44,101 nucleotides of DNA from positions 1-44,101 of the forward strand of contig NZ_AOIL01000042.1 in NCBI RefSeq assembly GCF_000337595.1. The letters are read 5' to 3'. Positions 7,999 through 16,328 of the stretch are shown here, in pieces (position 1 is the first letter of the stretch; every line of letters begins with the position of its first letter). The notes below the pieces were generated by a model, which saw nothing but the letters and a program-made list of their open reading frames with translations, had not been told where the DNA came from and searched no databases. A program made the position numbers and the translations under genes. The DNA comes from Natrialba taiwanensis DSM 12281. Lineage in GTDB: Archaea > Halobacteriota > Halobacteria > Halobacteriales > Natrialbaceae.

Positions 7999-8913
7999 TC
8001 AGATCGAAGCGCCGACGTAGAGGACGACCACGAGGAACAGCCAGACGGCGTCGACGAAGTGCCAGTACAGCGAGACGGTCGCAATAGAGGTATCGCGGTC
8101 CGGCCCGTAGTAGCCGCGAAGCGCCCGCCAACAGAGGATGGCGATCCCGCCGATACCGAGCGCGACGTGGAAGCCGTGGAGTCCGGTCAACCCGAAGAAG
8201 GCGCTCCCGAAGATGCCGCTCGTGAGGGTAAAGCCCTCCGCGGTGATGAACTCGTAGTACTCGTAGGCCTGGCCGGCGAGGAAGACGATGGCGAGTGCGA
8301 GCGTCGCACAGAGTAGTGTGAGAAAGCGTCGCCTGTTGCCGTGGCCGAGTGATTCGTGAGCGTAGTGGAGGGTAATGCTGCTGGTGACCAGGAGTGCGGT
8401 GTTAATGATCACTAGCGAGCCGAGCAGCGGCGGAAGTTCTGCGGCCGGCCACGTCCCGACTCTGATGAAGAAGTAGTAGATGAACAGGCCGCCGAACGTC
8501 GACACGTCGGTCGTGAGAAAGAGCATCGTGGTCGAGACGTACGACCCCCGAGACTTGTGTGGCTCCTGTCGCTCGCGCGCGGGTGCCAGAAACGCCTGGT
8601 TGAGCCAGCCTCCGATACCGGCCAGGAGTGCGGCCGCGCCGACGACGGCGAGGCCGATACCGATCGGGCGCGGCACGAGTTCGGTTTCGGCCCCGAAGAT
8701 AAAGAGCGCGAAGCCGCCGTAGAGAGCGGCAGCGCCGGCCGCGGCGATAAACGGCCAGCGGCTCCGGTGGTTGTGTTCGGGTTCGCCGTGGTCCCCGTGG
8801 CCGCGGTGGTCGCCGTACTCCTCGGGTGCCTGTCCCTCTGGAACGTGGTGGCCCGAGCCGTCGGCTCGGGCGGTGTCGTCCGCGGGCGGATCGGTGTGTC
8901 CACCAGAATCCAT
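7999..8913 (-). CDS. coxC: Cytochrome c oxidase subunit III
   Basis: A 304-residue subunit III of the heme-copper oxidase. The N-terminal 55 residues are a His/Asp/Glu-rich soluble tail ('GDHRGHGDHGEPEHNH'). About seven membrane helices follow, ending in the family signature 'GLTGLHGFHVALGIG' and 'SLYWHFVDAVWLFLVVVLY'. In the third-helix segment the usual Ser-Glu of the family reads Thr-Asp here ('LFLTTDVSTFGG'), by eye alignment. It is separated from coxB/coxA by the catalase and the Tat protein and transcribed on the opposite strand to coxA, so the oxidase genes are not one operon. The His-rich tail might bind metal; that is speculation. Confidence 0.92.
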   Translation of the reverse strand: MDSGGHTDPPADDTARADGSGHHVPEGQAPEEYGDHRGHGDHGEPEHNHRSRWPFIAAAGAAALYGGFALFIFGAETELVPRPIGIGLAVVGAAALLAGIGGWLNQAFLAPARERQEPHKSRGSYVSTTMLFLTTDVSTFGGLFIYYFFIRVGTWPAAELPPLLGSLVIINTALLVTSSITLHYAHESLGHGNRRRFLTLLCATLALAIVFLAGQAYEYYEFITAEGFTLTSGIFGSAFFGLTGLHGFHVALGIGGIAILCWRALRGYYGPDRDTSIATVSLYWHFVDAVWLFLVVVLYVGASI

Positions 8914-8996
8914 ACACCCGCTTCTACGTCGATCCCGAAAAAGACTCCCGCGTAGGGGCAGGCCGGGTGCGGTTGTGCCGTCGGTCGAGTCGGGAG

Positions 8997-10382
8997 TCAG
9001 TAGAGATAGTCGTCCGCGTCGAACTGCACGTACGTACCGTTGCGGTAGGCGAACTTGCGTTTCTTGTACGAGACGAGAAGTTTTGACGCGGCGATACCGG
9101 CGCCGTAGGTCCGGTTGAGCAGAACGTTCTCGCCGCTCCCTCCCTGCATGTCGGTGACGATGTCGAACGCTCGGTCCCAGTCATCGGGTTCGTAATCCGC
9201 GACGATGTCGGCGAAGGCGACGTTCCGGAGGATCTCGTCGCCGATCGCGCGCTTCCAGAGATCGTTGTAGTGCTCGAGCGAGTCCGTCGCGGCGAGACGG
9301 CCGGCGATTTTGCCGGTGCGGACGGCGACGTGATATCCGCCCTCGTGGAAGGCGGAGGTCGTCCCCATCGCACCGCCGGCCACGGCGATGTTCGCGCCGA
9401 CGGGCGAGTCGATCGGCCGCGTCGAGGAAATGGGGTACGTTTCGGTGCCCGTCGACTTGCCGCGGTCCTCGACGATCGGCATGTCCGACTCGATGTCGTA
9501 CTCGTCGCCGAACTCGTGCTCTAAGAGGCGGGTGATATACTCCGAGCCCGACGGAAGGCGCTCGTCCGAGGAGTCGAGTAGCGCGTAAGACGCAGGGTTG
9601 TCGACGTCTTCGAGTTCCATGCCGATCGGCATCGTCAGCCCGACGCGGGCGACGGTGCCGTCGTTGGGGAACACCCACGGATAGGCGGTTTCGCCCGGCA
9701 TGTATCCCCACCAGAATTTGAGCCAGTCCGAGTCGAACAGCTCTTCGGGGAACTCCCGATACTCCTGATAGGCGATATGGTTCGCCGTCGGCGGCGAGAG
9801 TGCGTCGGCGATGCTTCGTCCCGGTGGCGTGAACTGATCCAGTGCCTCGAGTGTAATGCGTCGCTGTGGGCCATCGGCGAGGATGACGTACTGGGCTTCG
9901 ATCCGGTCGCCGTTCGAGAGCGTCAGCGTGTGCGTTGGCCCCTTCGGGCTCGACGAGCGGAGATCCGTCTCCAGATCCGAGACGCCGGTTCCCACGCGCA
10001 GGTCGGCCCCCGCGTCGGTCGCGCGCTCGTAGAGCCAGTCGTCCATCCGCGCTCGGTGGAAGGTGTAGCCGAACTTCGGATAGCTGGCGTCCATTCCCGT
10101 CGTCGTCAACTCGACGGCGCTGTTCGGTCCGACGAACTCGGTTCCCTCGAGTTCTTGGAGGACGACATCGTCCGGGATCTCCGCGTAGTCGAAGTCCATG
10201 ATGTCGATCCAGTAGTCGAGCATTCCGGCAGCGTCGGTCGAATCCGGTCCGAGCCCCTCGCGGTCTTCGCGAGGCACTCCCTGCTCGAAGAGGACCGTCT
10301 CGGCTCCGTGTGCGGCGGCCCGTTCGGCGGCGGTGGCACCTGCGGGACCGCCACCGACGACCGCGACCTCAACGCGTTCCAT
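8997..10382 (-). CDS. Geranylgeranyl reductase family FAD protein
   Basis: A 461-residue flavoprotein. The N-terminal Rossmann motif VVGGGPAGATAAERAAAHG binds FAD. A second FAD motif occurs near 'ANIAVAGGAMGTTSAFHEGG', although the usual Gly-Asp of this motif is replaced. The middle 'PGETAYPWVFPNDGTVARVG' matches the family's YxWxFP-type substrate-cavity signature. Relatives saturate the isoprenoid chains of archaeal membrane lipids or of respiratory quinones. Which substrate is used here cannot be told. A TATA-like ctttaata at 10407-10414 lies 25-32 bp before the ATG and fixes the start; the open frame extends much further upstream but shows no homology there. It is 83 bp upstream of coxC on the same strand. 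Confidence 0.85.
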   Translation of the reverse strand: MERVEVAVVGGGPAGATAAERAAAHGAETVLFEQGVPREDREGLGPDSTDAAGMLDYWIDIMDFDYAEIPDDVVLQELEGTEFVGPNSAVELTTTGMDASYPKFGYTFHRARMDDWLYERATDAGADLRVGTGVSDLETDLRSSSPKGPTHTLTLSNGDRIEAQYVILADGPQRRITLEALDQFTPPGRSIADALSPPTANHIAYQEYREFPEELFDSDWLKFWWGYMPGETAYPWVFPNDGTVARVGLTMPIGMELEDVDNPASYALLDSSDERLPSGSEYITRLLEHEFGDEYDIESDMPIVEDRGKSTGTETYPISSTRPIDSPVGANIAVAGGAMGTTSAFHEGGYHVAVRTGKIAGRLAATDSLEHYNDLWKRAIGDEILRNVAFADIVADYEPDDWDRAFDIVTDMQGGSGENVLLNRTYGAGIAASKLLVSYKKRKFAYRNGTYVQFDADDYLY

Positions 10383-10527
10383 ACTCCGTGTGGAATGAGT
10401 GGCCCGTATTAAAGTACCTGTATTTCTCGTCTGGAATCGACCGCGTGCGACGACGCGTGCGCGGACAGCGAGTGTCAATGCCCGCACGCCGTCAACGTTT
10501 TTGACCGTTCCACACGAGGGCACGTGT
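10383..10527. promoter_or_regulatory. Divergent promoter region
   Basis: A minus-strand TATA-like box (10407-10414) serves the geranylgeranyl-reductase-like gene. A plus-strand T-run (cgttttt, about 10496-10502) lies 26-32 bp before the ATG at 10528. No other feature is visible. Confidence 0.4.
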
Positions 10528-11568
10528 ATGAGTATGAACTCGAGTGATGGGCCCGATGACCGTCCCAGGAGTACTGATAAGGGTGGACGCACGGATGAGA
10601 CGACTACCGGAACTGAACCGGACGTGCTCGTCCTCCGACAGGGGACCCACGGCGTCCCCGTCGAACAGTACGCCGGCGCGCTCCGTGACCGACTCCCGGA
10701 CCACACCGTCTCCCTCGCCCGAACGCCCGCCGCCGAACGCGAGGCCATCCGCTCTGCCGCGTTCGTCACCGGCATGATGCTCGACAGCGACCTGCTCGAG
10801 CGCGCCGACGACCTCGATGTCTTCGCATGCGCGTATGCCGGCACCGGCCACCTCCCGCTCGACGAACTCTCGGAGCGGGGTGTCACGGTGACGAACGCAT
10901 CGGGCGTCCACGGGCCGAATATCGCCGAGCACGTCCTGGGGGCGATCCTGGGATTCACGCGGCGGTTTCACGTCGGCGCGCGCAGACAGCGCCGCCGGGA
11001 GTGGCGCCACTACAAGGCCCACGAACTCCAGGGATCGACGGTGACGGTCGTCGGACTGGGAGCGATCGGCCAGGCCGTCTGCGACCGCCTCGACCCGTTC
11101 GGCGTCGAAACGATCGGCGTGCGCTACTCGCCCGAGAAGGGCGGCCCGACGGACGAGGTCGTCGGCTTCGAGGGCGATGCGTTCGACGACGCCCTCGCGA
11201 GAACCGACTACCTCGTTCTGGCTTGTCCGCTCACGGAGACGACGCGCGGCCTGATCGATACCGAGGAACTGGTCACACTCGATCCCGAAGCCGTCCTGGT
11301 CAATATCGCCAGGGGCCCCGTCGTCGACACCGACGCACTGGTGAGCGCGCTTCGGTCGGGAGCGATCCGTGGTGCCTCCCTCGACGTGACCGACCCCGAA
11401 CCGCTCCCCGAGGACCACCCACTGTGGACGTTCGAAAACGTCCAGCTCACGCCCCACAACGCCGGCCACACGCCAGCCTACTACGACCGTCTCGCCGATA
11501 TCGTCGCCGAAAACGTCCGGCGCTACACCGCCGGCCGCGACGAACTCGTCAATCAGGTCTCGCTGTAA
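10528..11568 (+). CDS. D-isomer-specific 2-hydroxyacid dehydrogenase
   Basis: A 346-residue NAD(P)-dependent dehydrogenase interconverting a 2-oxo acid and a D-2-hydroxy acid in the cytosol. The NAD-binding motif is 'VTVVGLGAIGQAVCDRL'. The catalytic Arg is in 'NIARGPVVDTDAL', the Glu in 'DVTDPEPLPEDHPLW' and the His in 'QLTPHNAGHTPAYYDRL', the complete triad of the family. The first 35 residues are a polar, Asp/Thr-rich tail. An in-frame extension back to 10399 overlaps the divergent promoter and is rejected. Substrate cannot be told from sequence; phosphoglycerate dehydrogenase proper is unlikely because no ACT or intervening domain follows. Confidence 0.9.
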   Translation: MSMNSSDGPDDRPRSTDKGGRTDETTTGTEPDVLVLRQGTHGVPVEQYAGALRDRLPDHTVSLARTPAAEREAIRSAAFVTGMMLDSDLLERADDLDVFACAYAGTGHLPLDELSERGVTVTNASGVHGPNIAEHVLGAILGFTRRFHVGARRQRRREWRHYKAHELQGSTVTVVGLGAIGQAVCDRLDPFGVETIGVRYSPEKGGPTDEVVGFEGDAFDDALARTDYLVLACPLTETTRGLIDTEELVTLDPEAVLVNIARGPVVDTDALVSALRSGAIRGASLDVTDPEPLPEDHPLWTFENVQLTPHNAGHTPAYYDRLADIVAENVRRYTAGRDELVNQVSL

Positions 11569-11694
11569 CGCCACTCCGCTCGAGTTCTTCGTGCTGCTCG
11601 GGATCGGTTCCGAGACTGTCCGCGTCCCCGCATGTCCCGTCCGTCCGAACTCCACTGCGGATACTTTTTTGCCCCGCTCCCGCGATATGCCACT

Positions 11695-11787
11695 ATGGAC
11701 ACCACAGTTATCGCCGCTACCGAAGCGTTCGACAGAGGGCACAAACAGTGCCCGCGGCGTTCCGCCGGCACACGGAGGCGACGATGA
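11695..11787 (+). CDS. Possible 30-residue leader ORF of the UspA gene
   Basis: An ATG 25-34 bp after a TATA-like atactttttt (11661-11670) opens a 30-codon frame. It begins MDTTVIAATEAFD and ends in four Arg. Its TGA overlaps the UspA ATG (ATGA), and GGAGG (11774-11778) for UspA lies inside it. This is the same arrangement as before coxA. The peptide has no recognised homolog. If real, it would be translated leaderless and coupled to UspA. Confidence 0.35.
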   Translation: MDTTVIAATEAFDRGHKQCPRRSAGTRRRR

Positions 11788-12212
11788 CACTCACCTTCGA
11801 CGGAACGGTGATCGTTCCCGTCGCGGACCCCGACGACGGCAAGCAGACGACGACTGCACTCGTTTCGCATCTCACCGACAGCAGCCACGTCGTTCTCGTC
11901 AACGTCATCGAGAAAGGCGGTGGAACGATCGATAAGGCCTCACCCGAACAGCGCAAGGAGTACGCCGACGAAATCTTCGCGGCCGCGCGCAAGCCGCTTG
12001 CGGACTCACCGGCGGTGATCGAATCCGAGGTCCTCTACGGCACTGCCGTCGCCGAGACGATCTTTGCGGCCGCAACTGAACGGGACGCAGAAGCCGTCGT
12101 GTTCAGCCCCCGAAAGAGCAACCGGCTCGTTGAACTCCTGTCCGGCGATGTCGCCAGACAACTGGTAAAGAACGGGTCCGTTCCGGTCGTCGCACTGCCA
12201 CAGAACTCCTGA
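11784..12212 (+). CDS. Universal stress protein (UspA family)
   Basis: A 142-residue single-domain UspA protein. The N-terminal strand 'GTVIVPVADPDDGKQTTTAL' and the C-terminal 'AEAVVFSPRKSNRLVELLSGDVARQLVKNGSVPVVALP' match the family. The usual ATP-binding Gly-x2-Gly-x9-Gly motif is degenerate ('SPRKSNRLVELLSGDVA'), so ATP binding is doubtful. The start is supported by GGAGG five bases upstream. It converges with the DUF7344 gene at 12293. Confidence 0.88.
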   Translation: MTLTFDGTVIVPVADPDDGKQTTTALVSHLTDSSHVVLVNVIEKGGGTIDKASPEQRKEYADEIFAAARKPLADSPAVIESEVLYGTAVAETIFAAATERDAEAVVFSPRKSNRLVELLSGDVARQLVKNGSVPVVALPQNS

Positions 12213-12292
12213 TTCGTTTCCGTTTCGTACACTGTCTTCGTCTTCGTCTCCGTCTCCGTCCTCACCCCACTCTCTCCCAACTGTTCTCAAGG
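12213..12292. terminator. Pyrimidine-rich convergent spacer
   Basis: After the UspA stop the plus strand runs into a C/T-rich hexamer array, imperfect repeats of gtctccgtcttc at about 12230-12265. It lies between converging genes and is probably the transcription end region. Confidence 0.35.
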
Positions 12293-12724
12293 TCAGGCGA
12301 TCGTCGCCTCATCCTCCGCAGCATCTCTCTCGGCACCGACTCGCTCGAGTTCTTCGGCCACTGCTTCCCCGTCCTCGCGGAGCGCCACCGTGTTCGCGTC
12401 CGGATCGAACGCGACCAGCCCAGCCTCTGCGAGCCGCGGGACGTGGTTGTGTCGAAGCGAACTGTGAACTCGTTTTCGGGTGCCAAACAGCGCGTCGCCG
12501 GTCATGGCGAGGACGCCGGAGCGCTGGTCGTCCGCGTCCGTCTCGAGAACGACGAAATCTGCGAGATCGGCGAGCGGAACCGGGTCCGTCGAGGCGCGTG
12601 TCGCAAGACAGCGAAGGACCGCTCGACGGTGGCGATCGGCAAGAACATCGATATCGGCGTCCGTGTCCGCCGTTGCACCGACAAGCGGGGTCAGCGATTC
12701 GGGATCGGAGATGACTGGAAGCAT
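12293..12724 (-). CDS. DUF7344-type winged-helix regulator
   Basis: A 143-residue protein with a polar Asp-rich start, then a DUF7344-type winged helix. The first helix is 'IDVLADRHRRAVLRCLATR'. A linker with 'LADLADFVVLETDADD' follows, then the recognition block 'VHSSLRHNHVPRLAEAGLVAFDPDANTV'. The acidic C-terminal helix may be a protein-interaction surface. It resembles the regulator at 299-727 in the same positions (HxxLPRLA/HNHVPRLA). Proposed to be a DNA-binding regulator; target unknown. Confidence 0.82.
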   Translation of the reverse strand: MLPVISDPESLTPLVGATADTDADIDVLADRHRRAVLRCLATRASTDPVPLADLADFVVLETDADDQRSGVLAMTGDALFGTRKRVHSSLRHNHVPRLAEAGLVAFDPDANTVALREDGEAVAEELERVGAERDAAEDEATIA

Positions 12725-12854
12725 ATCTCACCGTTCGCATCGTATCTATTTGGGCCCCGTGCCAAAATAGCGTGGGAAGACCGCTATTCGAACTCGATCG
12801 AAAATGTCGTTTGTGCCCGCATTCGGATCGCTGCCGCCGATGATGGTCCCGTTG

Positions 12855-13889
12855 TTACAGGTAGCCGTTCTCGGCGAGCAACTCGCCGTTCAGCACGCTC
12901 GCGCCGGCAGCTCCGCGGATCGTATTGTGGGCCAGACAGTTGTACTGCAGCCCGAACGGCGTCTCCTGCATCCCGCCCGCTGCGACGGCCATCCCGCCGC
13001 CGACGGTGCGGTCCATCCGCGGCTGCGGCCGGTCCGGTTCGTCGAAGACGTGGATCAGCGGCTCCGGTGAGGAGTGCAGGTCGAGCGAGGGGAACGTCTC
13101 CATCGCTTCGGCGGCGGCCGCCGCGTCGAGTTCAGCTTCGGTCTCGACCCAGACGTTCTCGAGGTGGCCGTCGATCGTCGGGATGCGGTTACAGGACGCC
13201 GACACGGCCATGTCGTTGTGGGTCAGCGACGCGCCGTCGAACTCGCCGAGGAGCTTTCGCGATTCGGTCTCGAGTTTGTCCTCCTCGCTGCCGATGTAGG
13301 GGATCGCGTTGTCGATGATTTCCATCGAGGTGACGCCGTCGTAGCCGGCTCCGGAAACGGACTGCAGGGTCGAGACGTGGACCGTTTCGAGGCCGAACTC
13401 CGTCAGTGCGGCGAGCGTCGGGACGAAGGTGATCGTCGAGCAGTTCGGGTTCTTGATCAGCGCGCCGTCCCAGCCGCGTTCGTCGCGCTGGACTTCGAGG
13501 AGATCGAGGTGTTCGGCGTTGATTTCCGGGATAACAAGCGGCACGTCGTCGTCCATTCGCCCGTTCGACGAGTTCGACGAGACGACGTAGCCGGCCTCGC
13601 AGAAACCGGGTTCGACGGCTGCGCCGACGCTCGAGGGGAGCGAGGAAAACAGCAAGTCGATGTCGTCCGGGATCACATCGGGTTCGGTCGCCTGGACGGT
13701 CATCTCCGCGACATCGGACGGGATCGGGCTATCGACGCGCCACTTGGCGGCCTGTCGGTACGTCTTGCCGGCACTCGAATCGCTCGCTGTCAGGGCGGCG
13801 AGTTCGAACTTGGGGTGCGGGTCCAGAAGCTGGATCAATCGCTGTCCAACAGCGCCGGTCGCGCCGAGTACGCCTACTCGTACTGCCAT
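12855..13889 (-). CDS. asd: Aspartate-semialdehyde dehydrogenase
   Basis: A 344-residue NADPH-dependent enzyme that makes L-aspartate-4-semialdehyde, the branch-point precursor of Thr, Met, Ile and Lys. The N-terminal 'VGVLGATGAVGQRLIQLL' binds NADP. The catalytic Cys is about residue 150 in KNPNCSTITFVPTLAAL, and 'ASCNRIPTIDGHLENVWVE' carries the conserved Arg and His of the archaeal/fungal subgroup. It is full length for that group. A T-rich TATA-like sequence lies 24-30 bp before the ATG (about 13913-13918, minus strand). Confidence 0.95.
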   Translation of the reverse strand: MAVRVGVLGATGAVGQRLIQLLDPHPKFELAALTASDSSAGKTYRQAAKWRVDSPIPSDVAEMTVQATEPDVIPDDIDLLFSSLPSSVGAAVEPGFCEAGYVVSSNSSNGRMDDDVPLVIPEINAEHLDLLEVQRDERGWDGALIKNPNCSTITFVPTLAALTEFGLETVHVSTLQSVSGAGYDGVTSMEIIDNAIPYIGSEEDKLETESRKLLGEFDGASLTHNDMAVSASCNRIPTIDGHLENVWVETEAELDAAAAAEAMETFPSLDLHSSPEPLIHVFDEPDRPQPRMDRTVGGGMAVAAGGMQETPFGLQYNCLAHNTIRGAAGASVLNGELLAENGYL

Positions 13890-14075
13890 TTTGTGTCACT
13901 GTGTATCGTGGCCGCAAAACCGTTTGGATTCGTATCGCACGCGCCCCATCACCATTTTTATTTACATATGTGCACTTTTGATAGTCACACCGTAGAGTCG
14001 GTAGCGGCCGCAGCGCCGCGGTCGCTGCGACGCCCATAGAAGAAATTAAGAAAACGGGGCGGTATCTTTCGACCG
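13890..14075. promoter_or_regulatory. Control region between asd and the small membrane gene
   Basis: It contains an AT-rich block (tttttattta, 13956-13965) and a second TATA-like aaattaag at 14043-14050. The second is 26-33 bp before the ATG at 14076, implying a transcript that starts at that ATG. A GC-rich run of overlapping small palindromes lies at about 13999-14030. Confidence 0.4.
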
Positions 14076-14257
14076 ATGAACTCTCGACAGACCCGATTCG
14101 ATGCCAGTGTCGGTCGCCCGGCAGTGCCGTCCGGGTGCCCGTCGGCGGGGCGGGTTCCTGGATCGACTGTGACTGCGGCCGATAGTTCGAACACGGCGCG
14201 TTCGCCGTCGCTGACGGCTGTGGCGACCACCCGCCGGACTGGATCGGAGGCGAACCG
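14076..14257 (+). pseudogene. Disrupted zinc-knuckle frame, or coupled leader ORF
   Basis: Two readings compete. (a) The ATG at 14076, placed 26-33 bp after a TATA-like box, opens a 61-codon frame whose TGA overlaps the next ATG (ATGA, 14258-14261). This is the same leader arrangement as coxA and uspA. Its product is Arg/Ser/Thr-rich and featureless. (b) The frame of the downstream membrane gene stays open upstream to about 14036 except for one TAG at 14183-14185. It reads like a real protein: 'LSTDPIRCQCRSPGSAV', then 'AGSWIDCDCGR', TAG, then 'FEHGAFAVADGCGDHPPDW'. CxC pairs and GC-rich third positions support it. One base added after ATG 14076 would put the start in this frame. I favour (b), a gene with a nonsense change and possibly a one-base deletion, with translation restarting at 14258. 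Confidence 0.45.
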
Positions 14258-14521
14258 ATGACGGACACGACGACGAGTTCGAAGTCGCGCGAACCCGGGC
14301 TCTTCGAGACGCCGTTTAGTATCGGAGCGACCGTCCTCTCGGCGGTCAGTGCGATCATCGCGGTCCTGTTCTTCTGGACCGGCTTCCAGGGGTCGACACT
14401 GCCGGTCGTTGGTATCGAACTCTCGCTCCTGACCGGGACCGTTGGCTCGTTGTTTGCGCTGCTCGTGGCGGTCGTCGCGCTCGTTGCTGCGTTCTACATG
14501 GAACTCGGCTTCGATTATTGA
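14258..14521 (+). CDS. Small two-helix membrane protein
   Basis: An 87-residue protein with about 20 polar N-terminal residues and two membrane helices ('FSIGATVLSAVSAIIAVLFFW' region and 'LTGTVGSLFALLVAVVALVAAF'), ending MELGFDY. GGAGG (14246-14250) lies seven bases before the ATG. The same frame continues upstream through a zinc-knuckle-like segment broken by a TAG (see 14076-14257), so this may be the C-terminal half of a longer ancestral protein. Unrecognised family. It stands between asd and rps17e. Confidence 0.7.
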   Translation: MTDTTTSSKSREPGLFETPFSIGATVLSAVSAIIAVLFFWTGFQGSTLPVVGIELSLLTGTVGSLFALLVAVVALVAAFYMELGFDY

Positions 14522-14824
14522 CGGCCTTGTCGTCGGATCACGGTTTCCGTAGCTAGCGTTCACGAGGTGAGGGGATGGATCAGGCCGCTAGTAGTGTAAC
14601 TGGTGACGTAGTGTCGCCCTCTGCTTTCGATTCCGTCTCGCGTTCTGCCGGCCGATCCGCAAGAATCGATCTGTCGGCTCGGAGACGCGCGGACGCCGTG
14701 GCTCGCGTAGTGCCGGAGTGCCGAAATGCAGCCTGATTCTCAGTTGGTCTTGCAAGTAACTGCCAAGTAATCGCCAAGCGATCGGCTCACCGGCCGGGAC
14801 AACTGAAGACGAGAACTCGACGGA
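14522..14824. other. Non-coding stretch
   Basis: A spacer of 303 bp between converging genes. A 65-codon frame on the minus strand shows no coding character. Two CTAG sites (near 14552 and 14588) are the only notable points. Confidence 0.4.
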
Positions 14825-15016
14825 TTATGCGGGAACCTGCGCGCCCTTCTTTCGCGTCACGTAGCCTGCGATGCGGTTGCGAACGCCCTTGGATTCGACG
14901 TTGGTGAGCTTTTCGACGCTGTCTTTGTTCTGTTCGAAGTCGGTCGTGAACGCGTCCGGGTACCGCTCCAGCAGGAGGTTCCCGGTCTTCTTGACGTAGG
15001 CCGGTTTGATTGCCAT
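14825..15016 (-). CDS. rps17e: Small ribosomal subunit protein eS17
   Basis: A 63-residue archaeal eS17 of the 30S subunit. It begins [20 protein letters not shown] and contains '[32 protein letters not shown]', the diagnostic core of the family, and is full length for haloarchaea. The start is fixed by homology and by a TATA-like gattaagag at 15038-15046, 22-30 bp upstream. The open frame extends upstream to 15154 but that part is not homologous. Confidence 0.96.
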   Translation of the reverse strand: MAIKPAYVKKTGNLLLERYPDAFTTDFEQNKDSVEKLTNVESKGVRNRIAGYVTRKKGAQVPA

Positions 15017-15234
15017 GCAGGGACGTTCCGTCCAGAGGCTCTTAATCCCTTTCTCTTTCGTTTTTGTTCCCATTGCTCTCCACGCCGGGTTGTGTCTGGA
15101 TTCGAGTTCCACTGATCGGTTCGCCGCATCCGACGCTGTATTTGACTCTAACATTCTCTATTTTTGTACTAATTACCAATACAGAATTCTACACTAGATC
15201 AATGAATTTAAATCATACCAACATACATTCGGAT

Positions 15235-16233
15235 ATGATGTCACTACATTTCAGAGAAGCAACGGACGTATACAGGAAAACGTGGCCGTTCGTTCTCCTG
15301 CAACTCGCTATTGGCACCGCCTTTGCACTGCTTGGAGTGATCTATCTCGCCCTGGTTGTCTGGCTTGGAAGCCTGTTCCTCTGGGGTGACGGCGGGGGTG
15401 GAATCCTCGTTGTCGCACTCGTCATGCTCATCGCACTCGTGAGTTTTGCGTATATCTGGCGGTTGATCAAACGATACGTCCTCTATATGGTCAACGCTGG
15501 ACACGTCGCTGTCATCGCACACATCGTCGAGGAGGGTGAGGTCCCGGAGAACCAACTCTCGTACGGGACGACGCAGGTCCAGGAGTACTTCGTGTCCGCA
15601 TCCGGCCTCTACGGCGTCAACGTCCTCGTCGATGCGATTCTCAAACAGTTCACCCGTTCAATTGCCCGCGTTCAGGAACTGATCCCCGTTCCGATTCCAT
15701 CAGAACTCGAGGCACTGATCGATGTCCTTCAGAAATCGATCGTCCTTGCCGTCCGGTATCTCGACACCGCAATCCTCGCGTACATGTTCGTCGACCGAAA
15801 CGACAACCGGTGGGCATCGGCTCGCGATGGAGTCGTCCTGTACGGCAAAACCTGGAAAACGGTCCTCGGATCGACGCTTCTGATCGTCGTCGGGATGTAC
15901 GCCCTGTCGTTCGTCCTGGCGACGCTGCTTGCACCCGTCGCAGTCGCCCTCGACGTTCTCCCGCCCGCGTTCGAACTGCTCTCGTGGGTCTTGGTCGCCG
16001 GCGTCGTCGCGGTTGTCCACGCTGGCGTCGTCAAACCCTGGGTCAAAACCGTCGTCATCACGACGTTCCTCGTCGAACAGCGTGAGGAAACCACCGACAG
16101 CGAAACGATGTCGTGGATCGAAGACCGCTCCGACCGGTTCGGTGAACTGGTCGAGAAAGCCGAGAACGACGCTCCGGTCGACGACGATCACCCGGACGCC
16201 GGTCGAACGCCAACCCCCGGCGAAGCAGCCTGA
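15235..16233 (+). CDS. Polytopic membrane protein of unknown function
   Basis: About 332 residues with six or so membrane helices: 'VLLQLAIGTAFALLGVIYLA', 'GGILVVALVMLIALVSFAYIW', a re-entrant stretch around 'VNVLVDAILKQF', 'VLGSTLLIVVGMYALSFVLATLL' and 'LLSWVLVAGVVAVVHAGVV'. The cytosolic acidic tail is about 50 residues. The pattern and the 'YMVNAGHVAVIAHIVEEGEVP' loop resemble haloarchaeal DUF7847-like membrane proteins, but this is unsure. The start is ambiguous: ATG 15202, 15235 or 15238. I prefer 15235/15238 because a TATA-like tttaaat (15206-15212) lies 23-32 bp before them. The region just upstream is markedly AT-rich. Confidence 0.7.
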   Translation: MMSLHFREATDVYRKTWPFVLLQLAIGTAFALLGVIYLALVVWLGSLFLWGDGGGGILVVALVMLIALVSFAYIWRLIKRYVLYMVNAGHVAVIAHIVEEGEVPENQLSYGTTQVQEYFVSASGLYGVNVLVDAILKQFTRSIARVQELIPVPIPSELEALIDVLQKSIVLAVRYLDTAILAYMFVDRNDNRWASARDGVVLYGKTWKTVLGSTLLIVVGMYALSFVLATLLAPVAVALDVLPPAFELLSWVLVAGVVAVVHAGVVKPWVKTVVITTFLVEQREETTDSETMSWIEDRSDRFGELVEKAENDAPVDDDHPDAGRTPTPGEAA

Positions 16234-16328
16234 ACGATCCGATTCGAGTTCACCCGAGTCGGTACCGCTCTTTCGAGCCGTCTTTTGCAGCGCGCGTTCG
16301 AGCCTGGACTGCAGGTCCCTTGCGTGTC

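Noticed and set aside
8997..10958. Extended 653-residue frame of the geranylgeranyl-reductase-like gene
   Set aside because: The FAD motif begins right at 10382 with a TATA-like box upstream. The extension overlaps the divergent dehydrogenase gene.
14183..14185. TAG read as pyrrolysine
   Set aside because: No pyl genes or insertion context are visible; a nonsense change is simpler.
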